A stretch of 64,000 bases of DNA from an uncultured Bacteroidales bacterium (GTDB taxonomy: Bacteria > Bacteroidota > Bacteroidia > Bacteroidales > UBA932). The position numbers and the translations under genes are program-made. The notes under the pieces are model-generated. The model saw only the letters and a list, made by a program, of their open reading frames with translations, was not told the DNA's origin and did not search any database. The stretch lies in the NCBI GenBank assembly GCA_905234795.1, contig CAJOIQ010000003.1, positions 58,654 to 122,653 on the forward strand. Direction: 5' to 3'. Positions 1 to 9,633 of this stretch are shown here, piece by piece. Every line of letters starts with the position of its first letter. Position 1 is the first letter of the stretch.

Positions 1-1
1 C

Positions 2-349
2 GATATCGGCTTGGGCATACGTGCCACCATAACGCCCGGATCGAGATATGATGCCGATTGCACATGTTGCTTCAATCCATCTTGAAGGTGATAAAGTAAA
101 GGCGTTGAGACCTGCCTGTTTCCTAAACCCATCGAATTCGAGGGGTTTAAAACGAGGGTTGTATAGCGTCTCCCATATACCCATGAACTCAATTGTCTCG
201 CGGTTTCTCATCCAATTTGCAATCACGCCGTTTGGATCAACAGGGTTTCTCTGTTTGGCGATGTCGGTTATACAGATGTAATCTATGCCATTTTGGACCA
301 TCGTTCTGATAAGTACGTCCATGACGTATAACTCTTTTTTCGTATTCAT
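2..349 (-). CDS. KilA-N domain protein (partial, runs off window edge)
   Basis: Reverse-strand translation from ATG at 349: MNTKKELYVMDVLIRTMVQNGIDYICITDIAKQRNPVDPNGVIANWMRNRETIEFMGIWETLYNPRFKPLEFDGFRKQAGLNAFTLSPSRWIEATCAIGIISRSGRYGGTYA; KilA-N-like TDIA..NWMRNR..IEFLG and GGTYAQ motifs. Confidence 0.75.
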   Translation of the reverse strand, partial: MNTKKELYVMDVLIRTMVQNGIDYICITDIAKQRNPVDPNGVIANWMRNRETIEFMGIWETLYNPRFKPLEFDGFRKQAGLNAFTLSPSRWIEATCAIGIISRSGRYGGTYAQADI

Positions 350-497
350 TTCCAATAATCTTTTTTACAAAGATTGTTGGGATACGACATGAAGTCAAAT
401 CTTGGCAAGGCTTGCCAAAATTTGGATAAGAAAAAAGATTTGCTAAAGCCGGTTACTTTTTATTTGCCACGGATTACTCGAGTGGTTTGGACCCAGA

Positions 498-1706
498 CTA
501 GAAGGGAATCGACAGGCCTGCACCAAGGGTAACCCCCAGGGTTTGGAAGGAAATGGTGGAGACGCTGGCGGTAGCACAGAGGAATTTCCATCGGAACAAT
601 ATACCGGCCGATAAGGCTACGCCCCGGGCCGAAAGGTCCTTGATCTGCGCCCACTGCCCTTCGGTGTCTTCCCAGAAGATGGATCTATGCCCGTAACCTG
701 CTGTGGCATAGGCCCCCAGCCAGTCAATGAAACAATAGTACCCTCCGGTACTCAGGCAAAGTTGAGAGACTTTGTGGCTGCCCTCCGGCCAAATGTAGCC
801 TTCTCCGTCTGTCCTTGAACCGGAACTGTTTGCGGAGTAGGTTGCCCGAACGGTCTTGAAGTTGGATTGGGCAGAGACTATACCACCCCATTTCTTCCCC
901 ACTGTTATACATAGGCCGGGCACTGTTTCTGGTGCGAGAGAAATAGTAGCCAGGATATTGATGCGCAGAGGAGTGGGTGCTTCGGGGAGCACCATCTCTT
1001 GCCTTTTGGGGGGCAGTGCAACGGGGCCGATGGGGAGAGAAGGGCCATCAACCGGCCGGAAAAGAGAATAGCCGGATGCAATGGCGGCTTGTCCGGTTCG
1101 GGGCTTCTGCTCTTCCACGATAATAGTCTTCGCCGGAGTTTCTTTTACTGAGGTTTCTTTCTGAGTAGGAGCCGGGGCATAGAGATCTCCGGCAATACGC
1201 CGGATGGCTGCCACCTCACTCTCGATATGCGTCATCGGAATCTGAAACCTGGCCGGAGCGATATCCGCGTGAAGTAGGAGCCAGGATTTCAACGTGTTCC
1301 TCCCCGAGAGCTGGTGCTCCGGGGGAAGGCTGCACAGATAGTACCAAGCCCAGGTGTAGTAGGTTTTCCTAACCGCATCATCCTGGCTTTTTTGTCCTTG
1401 TTCCAGGATGTCTGCAGCCCTGTTCTGCCGGGCCTGAAAGAGAGCATCCAAGCCTGTCCCACTTAGAGACAGGGTGGTCTTTCCGTTCCGCATCTGCTCT
1501 ACGGCAGAGCGGGAGATATCTGTCCTGTAAGTCTCTGCCAGGGCGGGTGTCTCAAAAGGAACTACCTGGCCCACTTGATGGATCAGGGCGTCCAGGGCCT
1601 GCTGGTAAGAATTGCCTTGTCCGTAAAAGTCCCGACGGATGTAGTCCTGTCCCCAGAGGGGAAGGACCAGGATAAGTAGGAGTAATGAGAGCAAGCTTTT
1701 TTTCAT
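498..1706 (-). CDS. secreted hypothetical protein, possible outer-membrane C-terminal region
   Basis: ORF with signal peptide MKKSLLSLLLLILVLPLWGQ; C-terminus ends in aromatic -IPF. Confidence 0.6.
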   Translation of the reverse strand: MKKSLLSLLLLILVLPLWGQDYIRRDFYGQGNSYQQALDALIHQVGQVVPFETPALAETYRTDISRSAVEQMRNGKTTLSLSGTGLDALFQARQNRAADILEQGQKSQDDAVRKTYYTWAWYYLCSLPPEHQLSGRNTLKSWLLLHADIAPARFQIPMTHIESEVAAIRRIAGDLYAPAPTQKETSVKETPAKTIIVEEQKPRTGQAAIASGYSLFRPVDGPSLPIGPVALPPKRQEMVLPEAPTPLRINILATISLAPETVPGLCITVGKKWGGIVSAQSNFKTVRATYSANSSGSRTDGEGYIWPEGSHKVSQLCLSTGGYYCFIDWLGAYATAGYGHRSIFWEDTEGQWAQIKDLSARGVALSAGILFRWKFLCATASVSTISFQTLGVTLGAGLSIPF

Positions 1707-2272
1707 CAGAATGCCCTCCTGTAATCGGCCGAAAGGGATTCCAGCCGGGCTTTCTGAGATGGGGTAGGATGTCCTGTCGCCTTCTGAAGCGTCTGGATAA
1801 CAGTCTCTTTGAGGGACTGAAGCCTGGAGAAATCGCTTCTGTTAAGGTGTTTACCTCGCTGGGCTTTGCAGGCTTTGCAAAGTGTTTCATAGCTTTGTAC
1901 AACATGTTCCCAGGATTGACGGTCGGCTTCCCGGGCTTCTTCTACACGAGTAACCCATGTGTTGCGAAGCCTGTCCACACTATCATCCTCGGCCAGGATG
2001 CGGCCATCCTTGTCGGACAGGAAGCCGGTTTCTCCCTGAGTGAGAAGGGCTATCTCGTTGTCCAAAAACTCTATTGCGTCGTATTCAGAGGGGAGAGCCG
2101 GCTCCCCATTCTCCTTGACCAGTCCATATCGGCCTCCCTGCAGCACAATCTCCCTTCCATTGAAGCAGGGCCATTGGCCTTCTATGGGAAGGGCAACGGA
2201 ATCAAGAACCTCTTGCTGATGAGCGCAAGAGAGAAGAAGCAAGCACAGGATGATATGGAACTTATCCAGCAT
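1706..2272 (-). CDS. putative lipoprotein
   Basis: ORF with lipobox-like LLLLSCAHQ; overlaps the downstream gene by one base; TAAATTTG promoter-like motif just upstream. Confidence 0.6.
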   Translation of the reverse strand: MLDKFHIILCLLLLSCAHQQEVLDSVALPIEGQWPCFNGREIVLQGGRYGLVKENGEPALPSEYDAIEFLDNEIALLTQGETGFLSDKDGRILAEDDSVDRLRNTWVTRVEEAREADRQSWEHVVQSYETLCKACKAQRGKHLNRSDFSRLQSLKETVIQTLQKATGHPTPSQKARLESLSADYRRAF

Positions 2273-2279
2273 ATTCTTA

Positions 2280-2307
2280 CAAATTTAGAAAAAATTCCTT
2301 AAATTTG
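2280..2307. promoter_or_regulatory. divergent Bacteroidetes-type -7 elements
   Basis: TAAATTTG on + at 2300-2307 and its reverse complement caaattta at 2280-2287, matching the TAnnTTTG consensus, between divergent genes. Confidence 0.5.
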
Positions 2308-2316
2308 GCTTCAGCT

Positions 2317-3207
2317 ATGGCTGGAAAACCTTTATTTGACGCCCCCTCCGGTTTTTTTGAAGACTGGGATAAAGACAGAGCGGAAGAAAATCTTGCCCTG
2401 GAGCGACTGGGTGCCCCGGGCTCCGGCATTACGCAGTTATTTAAGAGTCGCAGTGGAGGGCGAAATCGCTTGTACAAGGTTTTGTCACCTCAATTCAGAG
2501 GACAACTTTTGTATGAAAGCATTCTGCGGAAGGAATTCGAAATAGGCTTTTCCCTTACTCATCCGGGCATCTGTGCCTATTACGCTTTTTCTCCTTTAGA
2601 AGGGTATGGAAATGCGATTGAATTGGAGTGGATAGAAGGTTGCACGCTCCGAGAATGGTTAGAGCAGAAGCCTTCGCGTGCCTTACGTGTTGCTGTTCTG
2701 GACGAACTTCTGGATGCCTTGGCATATATGCATCGGAAGCAGATAATCCACAGGGACTTAAAGCCGGAGAATATCATGATTACTTATCAGGGTAATCACG
2801 TGAAAATCATAGATTTTGGCTTCTCGGATTCCGATACCCACGCCGTGAACAAAGGTGCCGCTGGAACGCGGGCTTATGCTGCACCGGAGTTGTTGGATGG
2901 AAAGGGGGCCGATGAAAGGAGTGACATTTGGTCCGTGGGGGCCATTATGGAGGAGCTTGTGCCGGGATGGAGTTCTGTGGCCAAACGTTGCAAGGCCGAA
3001 GATCCTGCGAAGCGTTATGACAGCGTCCCCGCTTTGCAAAAAGCCCTTGCCAGAAGGCGAAGGCTTTGGGTGATTCCTATGCTAATGCTGATTCTTCTGG
3101 TTTTGGGCCTGGCCATCTGGTTCCGAACTTATTCTGACACGGATTTAGATGCCCTGGTTCGGGAGGCCGAAGAAGCCATCTCCTCTACAATTTCTTTATC
3201 AGAGTAA
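2317..3207 (+). CDS. eukaryotic-like Ser/Thr protein kinase with C-terminal TM segment
   Basis: HRDLKPENIMI, DFGFSD, GTRAYAAPELL, SDIWSVG motifs; hydrophobic segment WVIPMLMLILLVLGLAIWF near the C-terminus. Track start 2305 (TTG) lies inside the promoter motif; ATG 2317 preferred. Confidence 0.85.
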   Translation: MAGKPLFDAPSGFFEDWDKDRAEENLALERLGAPGSGITQLFKSRSGGRNRLYKVLSPQFRGQLLYESILRKEFEIGFSLTHPGICAYYAFSPLEGYGNAIELEWIEGCTLREWLEQKPSRALRVAVLDELLDALAYMHRKQIIHRDLKPENIMITYQGNHVKIIDFGFSDSDTHAVNKGAAGTRAYAAPELLDGKGADERSDIWSVGAIMEELVPGWSSVAKRCKAEDPAKRYDSVPALQKALARRRRLWVIPMLMLILLVLGLAIWFRTYSDTDLDALVREAEEAISSTISLSE

Positions 3208-3751
3208 TGCCATCCTTATAGCCGGCCACGTACATAGGAGTAAGCGTCCCGTTCCTTTCAATGTGGGGAATATATACCGGATAGCCTTTAACAATAGCTG
3301 GCAGGACAAATTGATCACCCTTCAGTAGAGAGGCGTTCTGAACATCCACCACTTCATAACGATCACTTCCTTTATATTCCAGTGTTACCAGGCGGTCCGG
3401 GTTCCAGCCAATCCGTACCCTCTCGCCAGGCTTAAGGCTTTCTGACACCAGGCTGTCTTCTGACAAGAAACCGGAAACGAACTCATTGTTCTCATGAATC
3501 TGCTCGCAGAAGCTTTCAAAATTCTGATAACCGATGTATCGGCTCAGAACATCCAGTGTGTAGGTCCTTGGGTTAGACAAGTAGTTGACATATCCCCAGA
3601 GACGTTTGAGCGTAGAGGCCGACAGTAGTTCGGAGGTGGCATTTTCTATGTCCTCCGATAGATTGTCAAAGTCGGCCGGCTTGGCCACATTGCCAAAACG
3701 GGATTCAACTTGCATTAAAAGGATATGTATTTCGGGAATCTGTTCGTTCAT
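3185..3751 (-). CDS. conserved hypothetical protein
   Basis: ORF; 3' end overlaps the kinase convergently by 23 bp. Confidence 0.6.
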   Translation of the reverse strand: MNEQIPEIHILLMQVESRFGNVAKPADFDNLSEDIENATSELLSASTLKRLWGYVNYLSNPRTYTLDVLSRYIGYQNFESFCEQIHENNEFVSGFLSEDSLVSESLKPGERVRIGWNPDRLVTLEYKGSDRYEVVDVQNASLLKGDQFVLPAIVKGYPVYIPHIERNGTLTPMYVAGYKDGITLIKKL

Positions 3752-3754
3752 GGT

Positions 3755-5269
3755 TTAGGGGATGGAGAAGGTAAAGGTATCACTCCTATGGTAACTCTCA
3801 CCGTGGGTGAAGAAAGCATAGTAATAATAGGTTGTTCCGCTTTGTAATCCCGAAAGGGCTTTCTGGAATCCGTCTTCAGTGAGGGTGGCACTGTACTCCA
3901 CATAGTCATACTGGGAGGTGGAGATGCCGAATCCTATGGATGAAACACCGTCCAAACTGCTCAGGATGGCTTTCAGCCGGGCCAATGTCCCGTCCACTTC
4001 GGCCGAGACGGAAACGAAACTCACATCTGCTGATAAAGATTTTTTTGTATAGAATTCAAGGAGGTCTGAAACGATGTTGCCGGCTGCTGTCTGAACCCAG
4101 ACGTAAAAGCGATATTGCGTATCGGGAGACAAGTCGCTCCATTGTAAGGATATCCGTCCGTCTGTCTGTACGGCGGCTGCCCTTTCCACATAGCTGTCCC
4201 CGGCACTTGCCAGGGAAAATCCTGCCGCAATGACACCTTCCGTGCTGGTTAGCCGGGCCTTCAGGACTACGGCAGTTTCTTCCGCCGTGGCGCCGATGTC
4301 CATGATGTGGATGGATGTGTCTTTGGCAGTGTGGAAGCTGGAGAAATCGGAGGTGATTCGGCTCCCGTCCACCATCACAAATGCGTAATAGGTGTAGTCT
4401 GTGTCGGGAAGCAGTTGCCCGACTTCGGCCTTCAGGGTACTGCTTTCCAGAATTGCGGCATATTCTACCGGGGTTCTTCCCTCGCGGGACAGGCCGAATC
4501 CGCAGTACTCCACATAGGTGGGATCGTCAATCAAGGCCGTCAGGACTGCGGAGAAAGATTCGGGTTCGGCTTCCAGGGAGATGAAGGAAACGTCGTGGAC
4601 TTCTTCTTCCGTCCGAAAAGAGGCTACTCCGGAGCTGATGCGGGATTCCCGTTGAACAACCCATGCGTAGAACAGGTATTCCGAGTTAGGCTCCAGGTTA
4701 TCCACCGTCAGGGAAAAACCGTCACCAGAAAGAGTTGTGGGGAAGTCTTGATAGGATTGGCCATCGGCCGAAAGAGAGAACCCGACGGCAGTGACATCCT
4801 GGGTCTCGCTGAGTGTCGCGCCCAGGATAGCCGAATGTGTACCCGGAACGGCGAAGACGGAACTGAAGCTGGCGCTGGGCCCGACGGGCTCCGGAGGTGT
4901 TGGCGCCAGCGTCCGGAATGATCTTCCGGGCGTCTGGATACGGGCTGCCCCGTTGGCAATAAAGGCGTAGAATTCGTACTCGGTATTGGGCTCCAGCCTG
5001 GAGGGAATGGCAGTAAAGCTCATTTCCCCTTCATTGAGCTGGGCCTTGTACTCCCGGATATTTCCGTCTTTCACAATTCCGAATCCGCAGGATGTGAGGT
5101 TGGCCGGACCGCTCAAGGAAGCGTACAGGCTCACAGCATCGGCCTGGGGCAGTACCTCCGTGGAGATGATTTGCGGTATCAGCAGGGTAACCAGCGGCTC
5201 TGCCGGCTTTCCACAGGAGAAAGCCGACATCGCAGCTAGAATAAATCCTATGTATCGCAAAACCTTCAC
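3755..5269 (-). CDS. lipoprotein with about five fibronectin-III-like repeats
   Basis: Lipobox AFSCG; repeated units ending L.P(N/D)T.Y.(F/Y)YA(F/W)V..G..I.S...SF.T. Confidence 0.75.
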   Translation of the reverse strand: MKVLRYIGFILAAMSAFSCGKPAEPLVTLLIPQIISTEVLPQADAVSLYASLSGPANLTSCGFGIVKDGNIREYKAQLNEGEMSFTAIPSRLEPNTEYEFYAFIANGAARIQTPGRSFRTLAPTPPEPVGPSASFSSVFAVPGTHSAILGATLSETQDVTAVGFSLSADGQSYQDFPTTLSGDGFSLTVDNLEPNSEYLFYAWVVQRESRISSGVASFRTEEEVHDVSFISLEAEPESFSAVLTALIDDPTYVEYCGFGLSREGRTPVEYAAILESSTLKAEVGQLLPDTDYTYYAFVMVDGSRITSDFSSFHTAKDTSIHIMDIGATAEETAVVLKARLTSTEGVIAAGFSLASAGDSYVERAAAVQTDGRISLQWSDLSPDTQYRFYVWVQTAAGNIVSDLLEFYTKKSLSADVSFVSVSAEVDGTLARLKAILSSLDGVSSIGFGISTSQYDYVEYSATLTEDGFQKALSGLQSGTTYYYYAFFTHGESYHRSDTFTFSIP

Positions 5270-5288
5270 TATACAAAGTTACAATTTC

Positions 5289-6155
5289 CTACCAATTCTC
5301 AATCTGACCGCCAATGTCAATGGCCACTTTTTCGGGATTGTCGCTCAAGGTAATGGTAATGGTGTGAACAGTGCCACTCTTAAACTGGACCGTGGATTCG
5401 AACAAATAGGAAACCTGTCCGCAGACAACCTCCACCAGCGGCACGCGGTTACTCAGACGCTGGGGAACGACGATGGCCTCGAACTTGTCAATGGCGGTTT
5501 TCCTTGCCTTGATGCTTGTGGCGGATTGGTAATTATCCTTCACTACATCTCCGGTAGCCAGGTCTACGAGTGCATCCGTAACCGTGTTGTGGATATAGAC
5601 CATGATGTCTTCCGGGAGATCCCCTTCGTATTCCTGCCCTTTAACCAGTTTTACGTCCACCTTGCACATCTTGTGCTGGAAGGCTATGGGAATGGATGTG
5701 GAACGGGTGGCACCCTTGACTTTGGCCCAGAGGAAGTCGCTGGCCTCGTAGGCGCTCATTCCTTCCACACCGCCGGTTACAGTTTGGTCTTCGGCCACCT
5801 TGAAAGGCTGTGCGTCAACGGAACTGACGTCCATCTTGGGATAATAACCGTAGATGTCAAACTTGGTGTTTTCTTCCCAGTAAACCTTGGGATTCAGGGT
5901 CCAGGTTGTTCCGCTGAGGGAAAGGGTGAGGTTGCTGCCCCAGTTTCCGCCTATTTGCAGCGGGGTGGGGTTGTCCCCGTTGTACTTGGTTATGAAAATG
6001 CCCAGTTGGTCTCCGTTTTCGAACCCGGCTGCGGTAGCCTTGGTGGCTCCGGGATAGGTGGGAGTGAGAATCAGTTCTGAGTTATCCATAACGGTCGTCT
6101 TGGAACAGGCAAGCGCCAGAACCAGGCCGGAGAGTATGTATAATGTTTTTTTCAT
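5289..6155 (-). CDS. fimbrillin family lipoprotein
   Basis: Lipobox ALACSK; FENGDQLGIFI.KY, VYW.E..KFDIYGYYPK, ASDFLWAK, HKMCKVDVKL typical of fimbrillins. Confidence 0.8.
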   Translation of the reverse strand: MKKTLYILSGLVLALACSKTTVMDNSELILTPTYPGATKATAAGFENGDQLGIFITKYNGDNPTPLQIGGNWGSNLTLSLSGTTWTLNPKVYWEENTKFDIYGYYPKMDVSSVDAQPFKVAEDQTVTGGVEGMSAYEASDFLWAKVKGATRSTSIPIAFQHKMCKVDVKLVKGQEYEGDLPEDIMVYIHNTVTDALVDLATGDVVKDNYQSATSIKARKTAIDKFEAIVVPQRLSNRVPLVEVVCGQVSYLFESTVQFKSGTVHTITITLSDNPEKVAIDIGGQIENW

Positions 6156-6161
6156 AGTGCT

Positions 6162-9100
6162 TTACCATTTAATTGCCGGACGTTCACCCAGGAAGTGTGG
6201 ATGGCAGTGGGCCAGGCCCATGGGGACAAATTGGGTGTTATAGTCTAGAGACTTGGTAGATGCTGTTGAGGCGCTTACGATGACGTCTTTGGCAATAAAG
6301 TCTTCTAAACTGAACTCTTCCCCTGCCAACGCTTTAATTCTTTCTACCATGGCCTGGCGGGAGATGGTGCTGTAGTAGGGAATGTCGTTGTTCATGCAGC
6401 TGTTTTGCTCGGAGCGATAAACGCTACGGGTGTGCATGAAACCGCCTTCAAACACATCTACGATGCCGCTATACTTGGGGTGGAAGATCAGGTGCCCCCA
6501 GTCCACTTCGCTCATTTTGCCAGTGAGAGAGAGGTTGCGCCCCCAACCCTTGGTTTTAGCCATGGATAATTCAAAGTCGTGCGGGCAGCAGGTGCATTTG
6601 CAGCCATTGATAAAGTCATTATGATAAATATATTCATCCATCAGTTTCCCGAATCCATGTCCGCCAGCTTCGTGCTGTACTACACCGCGGAAGTCCAGCG
6701 GGTAACCATAGTCACTCATGGGGCAGTAGGCAACGGAAAAGCCGTCATCGAACATATAGCATGTGCCGGCATACTCACTGGTATTGGGAATCATGATTAC
6801 CAGCGCACCACCCAGGTTTTCTTCATTAATTGTCGAAGCCTTGCAGGCATACTTCATAATTTCGTTCCAGTCGGAGGCTCCGTTGTTTACGCCACCGCCG
6901 GCTGCCTTGGTGTTAAATCGGTTGTATACGATGCGATTCACATTGCCAATCCCCGATTCCGGGGAAACAGAGACAGCCGTATACACGTTAAAGTACTCTT
7001 TGTAGGATTTATAAGGTTCGATATCAAAGAAGTAGGTATAAGCCTCTTGGGCGGCGGCCATCAGTTTCCCTTCGCTAATGTCCTTGGCGTCAAAACCATC
7101 TCCGAGAATGATAATATTATTGTTTTTTCCTTTGGAGGAGGCGTTCAGTCTGATGATTTCATCCTCTGCGTACGGATAATCGTATTGGGTCACCTTGCAA
7201 CGGGTGCGGTAGTCCTTGTCCTTGAGCTTGAAGACCACTTCTCCTTCGCGCGGGGCACTGCCTCCAGCCATCTGGGAGAAGGTGAGTTTCAGCTCGGTCT
7301 TACCCGTCCCGGTCATCTGGTCAAGGCTTACCCAGTCGGGCTTACTCTCAACCACCCATTCATCGTCCGCGTTCAGCACCATGTCTCGGGTAACGGAGGT
7401 GTTGATGGCGGTTGCCATAGAAGGACGAATCACCAGGTTGCGATAGGCCGAGATTCGTTTGAAATCGCTCCATCCGGGTTCTGTGGAATAAGTGGCAATC
7501 GCGCTCTCGGGTACCTCCAGCGTGAAATTATCCTTAGGAACTCCATCGAAGGCACCAGCCTGGAGGTACGGGGGAATACTGCCTTTACAGACGATGCTAC
7601 CCAAACCGAAGCAGTTCTCGAAAGCACATCTTCCAAGAGTCTCTACACCATCTTCAAATACAACACCTTCCAGCATTTGGCAATTAGAAAAAGCCTTCTC
7701 GCCAATGGACTGGACGTTTTTGGGAATGGTTATAGTCCCGGTTAGGCGCCAGTTCCTTTCAAAGGCATTGCGGCCGATTACCGCCACATTTTCGGGGATA
7801 GTAATTGTTCCATTGAAATCACAACCAGCGAAGCATTCTTCGCTGATAATGACCAGTTCTTTAGGTAATACCAGTTCTCCGCGCAGGCCCGTATTGGTAA
7901 AGGCACAGCGACCGATAGACGTAATACCGTCGTGGAGTTTTAACGTTCCGTGCAACTGGGACTCCTCTGCATAATATGTATAGAAAGCGAATTCCGGAAT
8001 CTTGGTAAGCGTCTGCGGAATCTCAATGGAGCCGGAAATACCGGTTAGATCGCGGAATGCGGCTCTTCCCATCTCTTTCAAATGGCTGGGAAGATGGAGC
8101 TCTCCGTAGAACCCCCGGCAATTGTAAAACGCCCCCTCTCCAATAATTTCGACGCTTTCGGGGAATCGGAGTTCGCAGCAGAATCCACTGCTATTAAACG
8201 CATTGGCTCCTATAGTTTTAAGGGTTGTAGGGAGCGAGAGAGAACCGGACATATTAGTGCATTCTTGGAATGCCGAATCATCAATAATAGTCACCCCTTC
8301 TGGAATTACAAGGGATCCGGTTAAATTGGTGCAGTAGCCGAAAGCAGTATTTCCGATTCGTACAAGTACGTCAGGTAAGACCAAGTGCATCAAACTGCTT
8401 TTGTCACTGATGGCACCCACTGGAATCATGTCGGCCTCACAACGGTCAATCCACTCGTCGTCCACATAACCTTCTTCGTATGGGACAATTCTTACTTCTT
8501 TAAGGTTGAGGGCCTGCAAATTGTCCATCTTATGCTTTATGGTTTTGAAGTCAAGAGCATTAATCTGTCCCGTTATCTTTAGGTTTTTCACCATATTCAA
8601 CATCTTCCCTGATGCCTCAATTTGCTCTTTTAAGGTTCCGGCCTCAGGCACATTCACAACAACATATTCCCTGGCCACAGCGTCGTGGCTCACGGGGTCA
8701 TTCTCCCAGGGAGTAATGCTTTCTCCGGTCAGGACGAATTCGTAGGTTCCGGTATCGGAGCGCTTGTTCACCGTTATGGTAAAGTTGTGCTGTTTGCCGG
8801 CCACAAAGGTAAAGTCATCTCCTTTGCGAAGGGAATAGGGAAGACCGCCTACGTTCAAGCTGAACAAGGCGTCGCCGGCTGCAATGGTTTGCGGAACAAT
8901 GATGCAGCGCCAGTCGTTTCCATATCGGTAGGCAATGGTGCCGGTGGCCGGGCGGGAGCCCGTTACCGTTACCACTCCGGTTTTCAGATCTATGGTGGAA
9001 GTACGGATGGCACTTTCGGTAATGACGCTCTTTTCCAGAGAAGCCCATTCGGCCGAATCGAATCCGGTGCCTTGTGCCAGCGTAATCCTGGCCATAGCCA

Positions 9101-9626
9101 TCATATGTTTGAAATTGATGGTGATGGTGCGGTCACTAGGAGCCACATCGGCCGCTTTCCCCCAAAGGAAGTCACTGGCCTCATAGCCTCCCATCTTACC
9201 ATTTCCGCTTTCGAGGGATTGGTCTTTTTGCACCTCAAATACAAAGGCGTCTACACTTTCGGGTGAACTGTAAGGATAATACCCGTAAACATCAATGTGG
9301 GTGGTCTTGTCCTTGTAGTAAATCTCGTGATCGGGGATCCATTTCCAGGAAGGCTCGTCGAAGGTAAAGCGCAGGTTGTCGGCCCTGTTACCTCTGGGCT
9401 TCAGCGTGCCCGGGGTGCTACCGTCGTAGTCTACTACGTAAATGCCAATCTCATCTTTGTTGGCAAAGCCACGGTCGTTGGCCCTGGTTGCATATTCCTG
9501 GTTGATGTCTCCGGCAATGCGGATGGCATCTCCCTGTACTTCGGCCTGGGGGCCTTCCATCTCCCTGACCGAGCAGGATGCGACGGTGCAGATGGCTAGG
9601 AATAGTACAAATAATTTCTTATTCAT
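6162..9626 (-). CDS. multidomain surface lipoprotein: fimbrillin-like N-term + BspA-type LRR + BACON-like + M64-type zinc peptidase
   Basis: Lipobox VASCSV; fimbrillin motifs (GYYPYSSPESVDAFVF, YEASDFLWGK); LRR_5-like repeats (IPEGVTIIDDSAFQECTNM..); BACON-like DEWVVESKPDWVSLDQMTGTGKTELKLTF; peptidase region with QHEAGGHGFGKLMDEY and IIILGDGF. Confidence 0.8.
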   Translation of the reverse strand: MNKKLFVLFLAICTVASCSVREMEGPQAEVQGDAIRIAGDINQEYATRANDRGFANKDEIGIYVVDYDGSTPGTLKPRGNRADNLRFTFDEPSWKWIPDHEIYYKDKTTHIDVYGYYPYSSPESVDAFVFEVQKDQSLESGNGKMGGYEASDFLWGKAADVAPSDRTITINFKHMMAMARITLAQGTGFDSAEWASLEKSVITESAIRTSTIDLKTGVVTVTGSRPATGTIAYRYGNDWRCIIVPQTIAAGDALFSLNVGGLPYSLRKGDDFTFVAGKQHNFTITVNKRSDTGTYEFVLTGESITPWENDPVSHDAVAREYVVVNVPEAGTLKEQIEASGKMLNMVKNLKITGQINALDFKTIKHKMDNLQALNLKEVRIVPYEEGYVDDEWIDRCEADMIPVGAISDKSSLMHLVLPDVLVRIGNTAFGYCTNLTGSLVIPEGVTIIDDSAFQECTNMSGSLSLPTTLKTIGANAFNSSGFCCELRFPESVEIIGEGAFYNCRGFYGELHLPSHLKEMGRAAFRDLTGISGSIEIPQTLTKIPEFAFYTYYAEESQLHGTLKLHDGITSIGRCAFTNTGLRGELVLPKELVIISEECFAGCDFNGTITIPENVAVIGRNAFERNWRLTGTITIPKNVQSIGEKAFSNCQMLEGVVFEDGVETLGRCAFENCFGLGSIVCKGSIPPYLQAGAFDGVPKDNFTLEVPESAIATYSTEPGWSDFKRISAYRNLVIRPSMATAINTSVTRDMVLNADDEWVVESKPDWVSLDQMTGTGKTELKLTFSQMAGGSAPREGEVVFKLKDKDYRTRCKVTQYDYPYAEDEIIRLNASSKGKNNNIIILGDGFDAKDISEGKLMAAAQEAYTYFFDIEPYKSYKEYFNVYTAVSVSPESGIGNVNRIVYNRFNTKAAGGGVNNGASDWNEIMKYACKASTINEENLGGALVIMIPNTSEYAGTCYMFDDGFSVAYCPMSDYGYPLDFRGVVQHEAGGHGFGKLMDEYIYHNDFINGCKCTCCPHDFELSMAKTKGWGRNLSLTGKMSEVDWGHLIFHPKYSGIVDVFEGGFMHTRSVYRSEQNSCMNNDIPYYSTISRQAMVERIKALAGEEFSLEDFIAKDVIVSASTASTKSLDYNTQFVPMGLAHCHPHFLGERPAIKW

Positions 9627-9633
9627 AGTCTTG

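Noticed and set aside
3040-3073. Peptide KPLPEGEGFG in an alternative frame of the kinase gene, resembling the SPSPEGRGFGRG repeat
   Set aside because: No palindromic DNA repeat at this position; likely coincidence.
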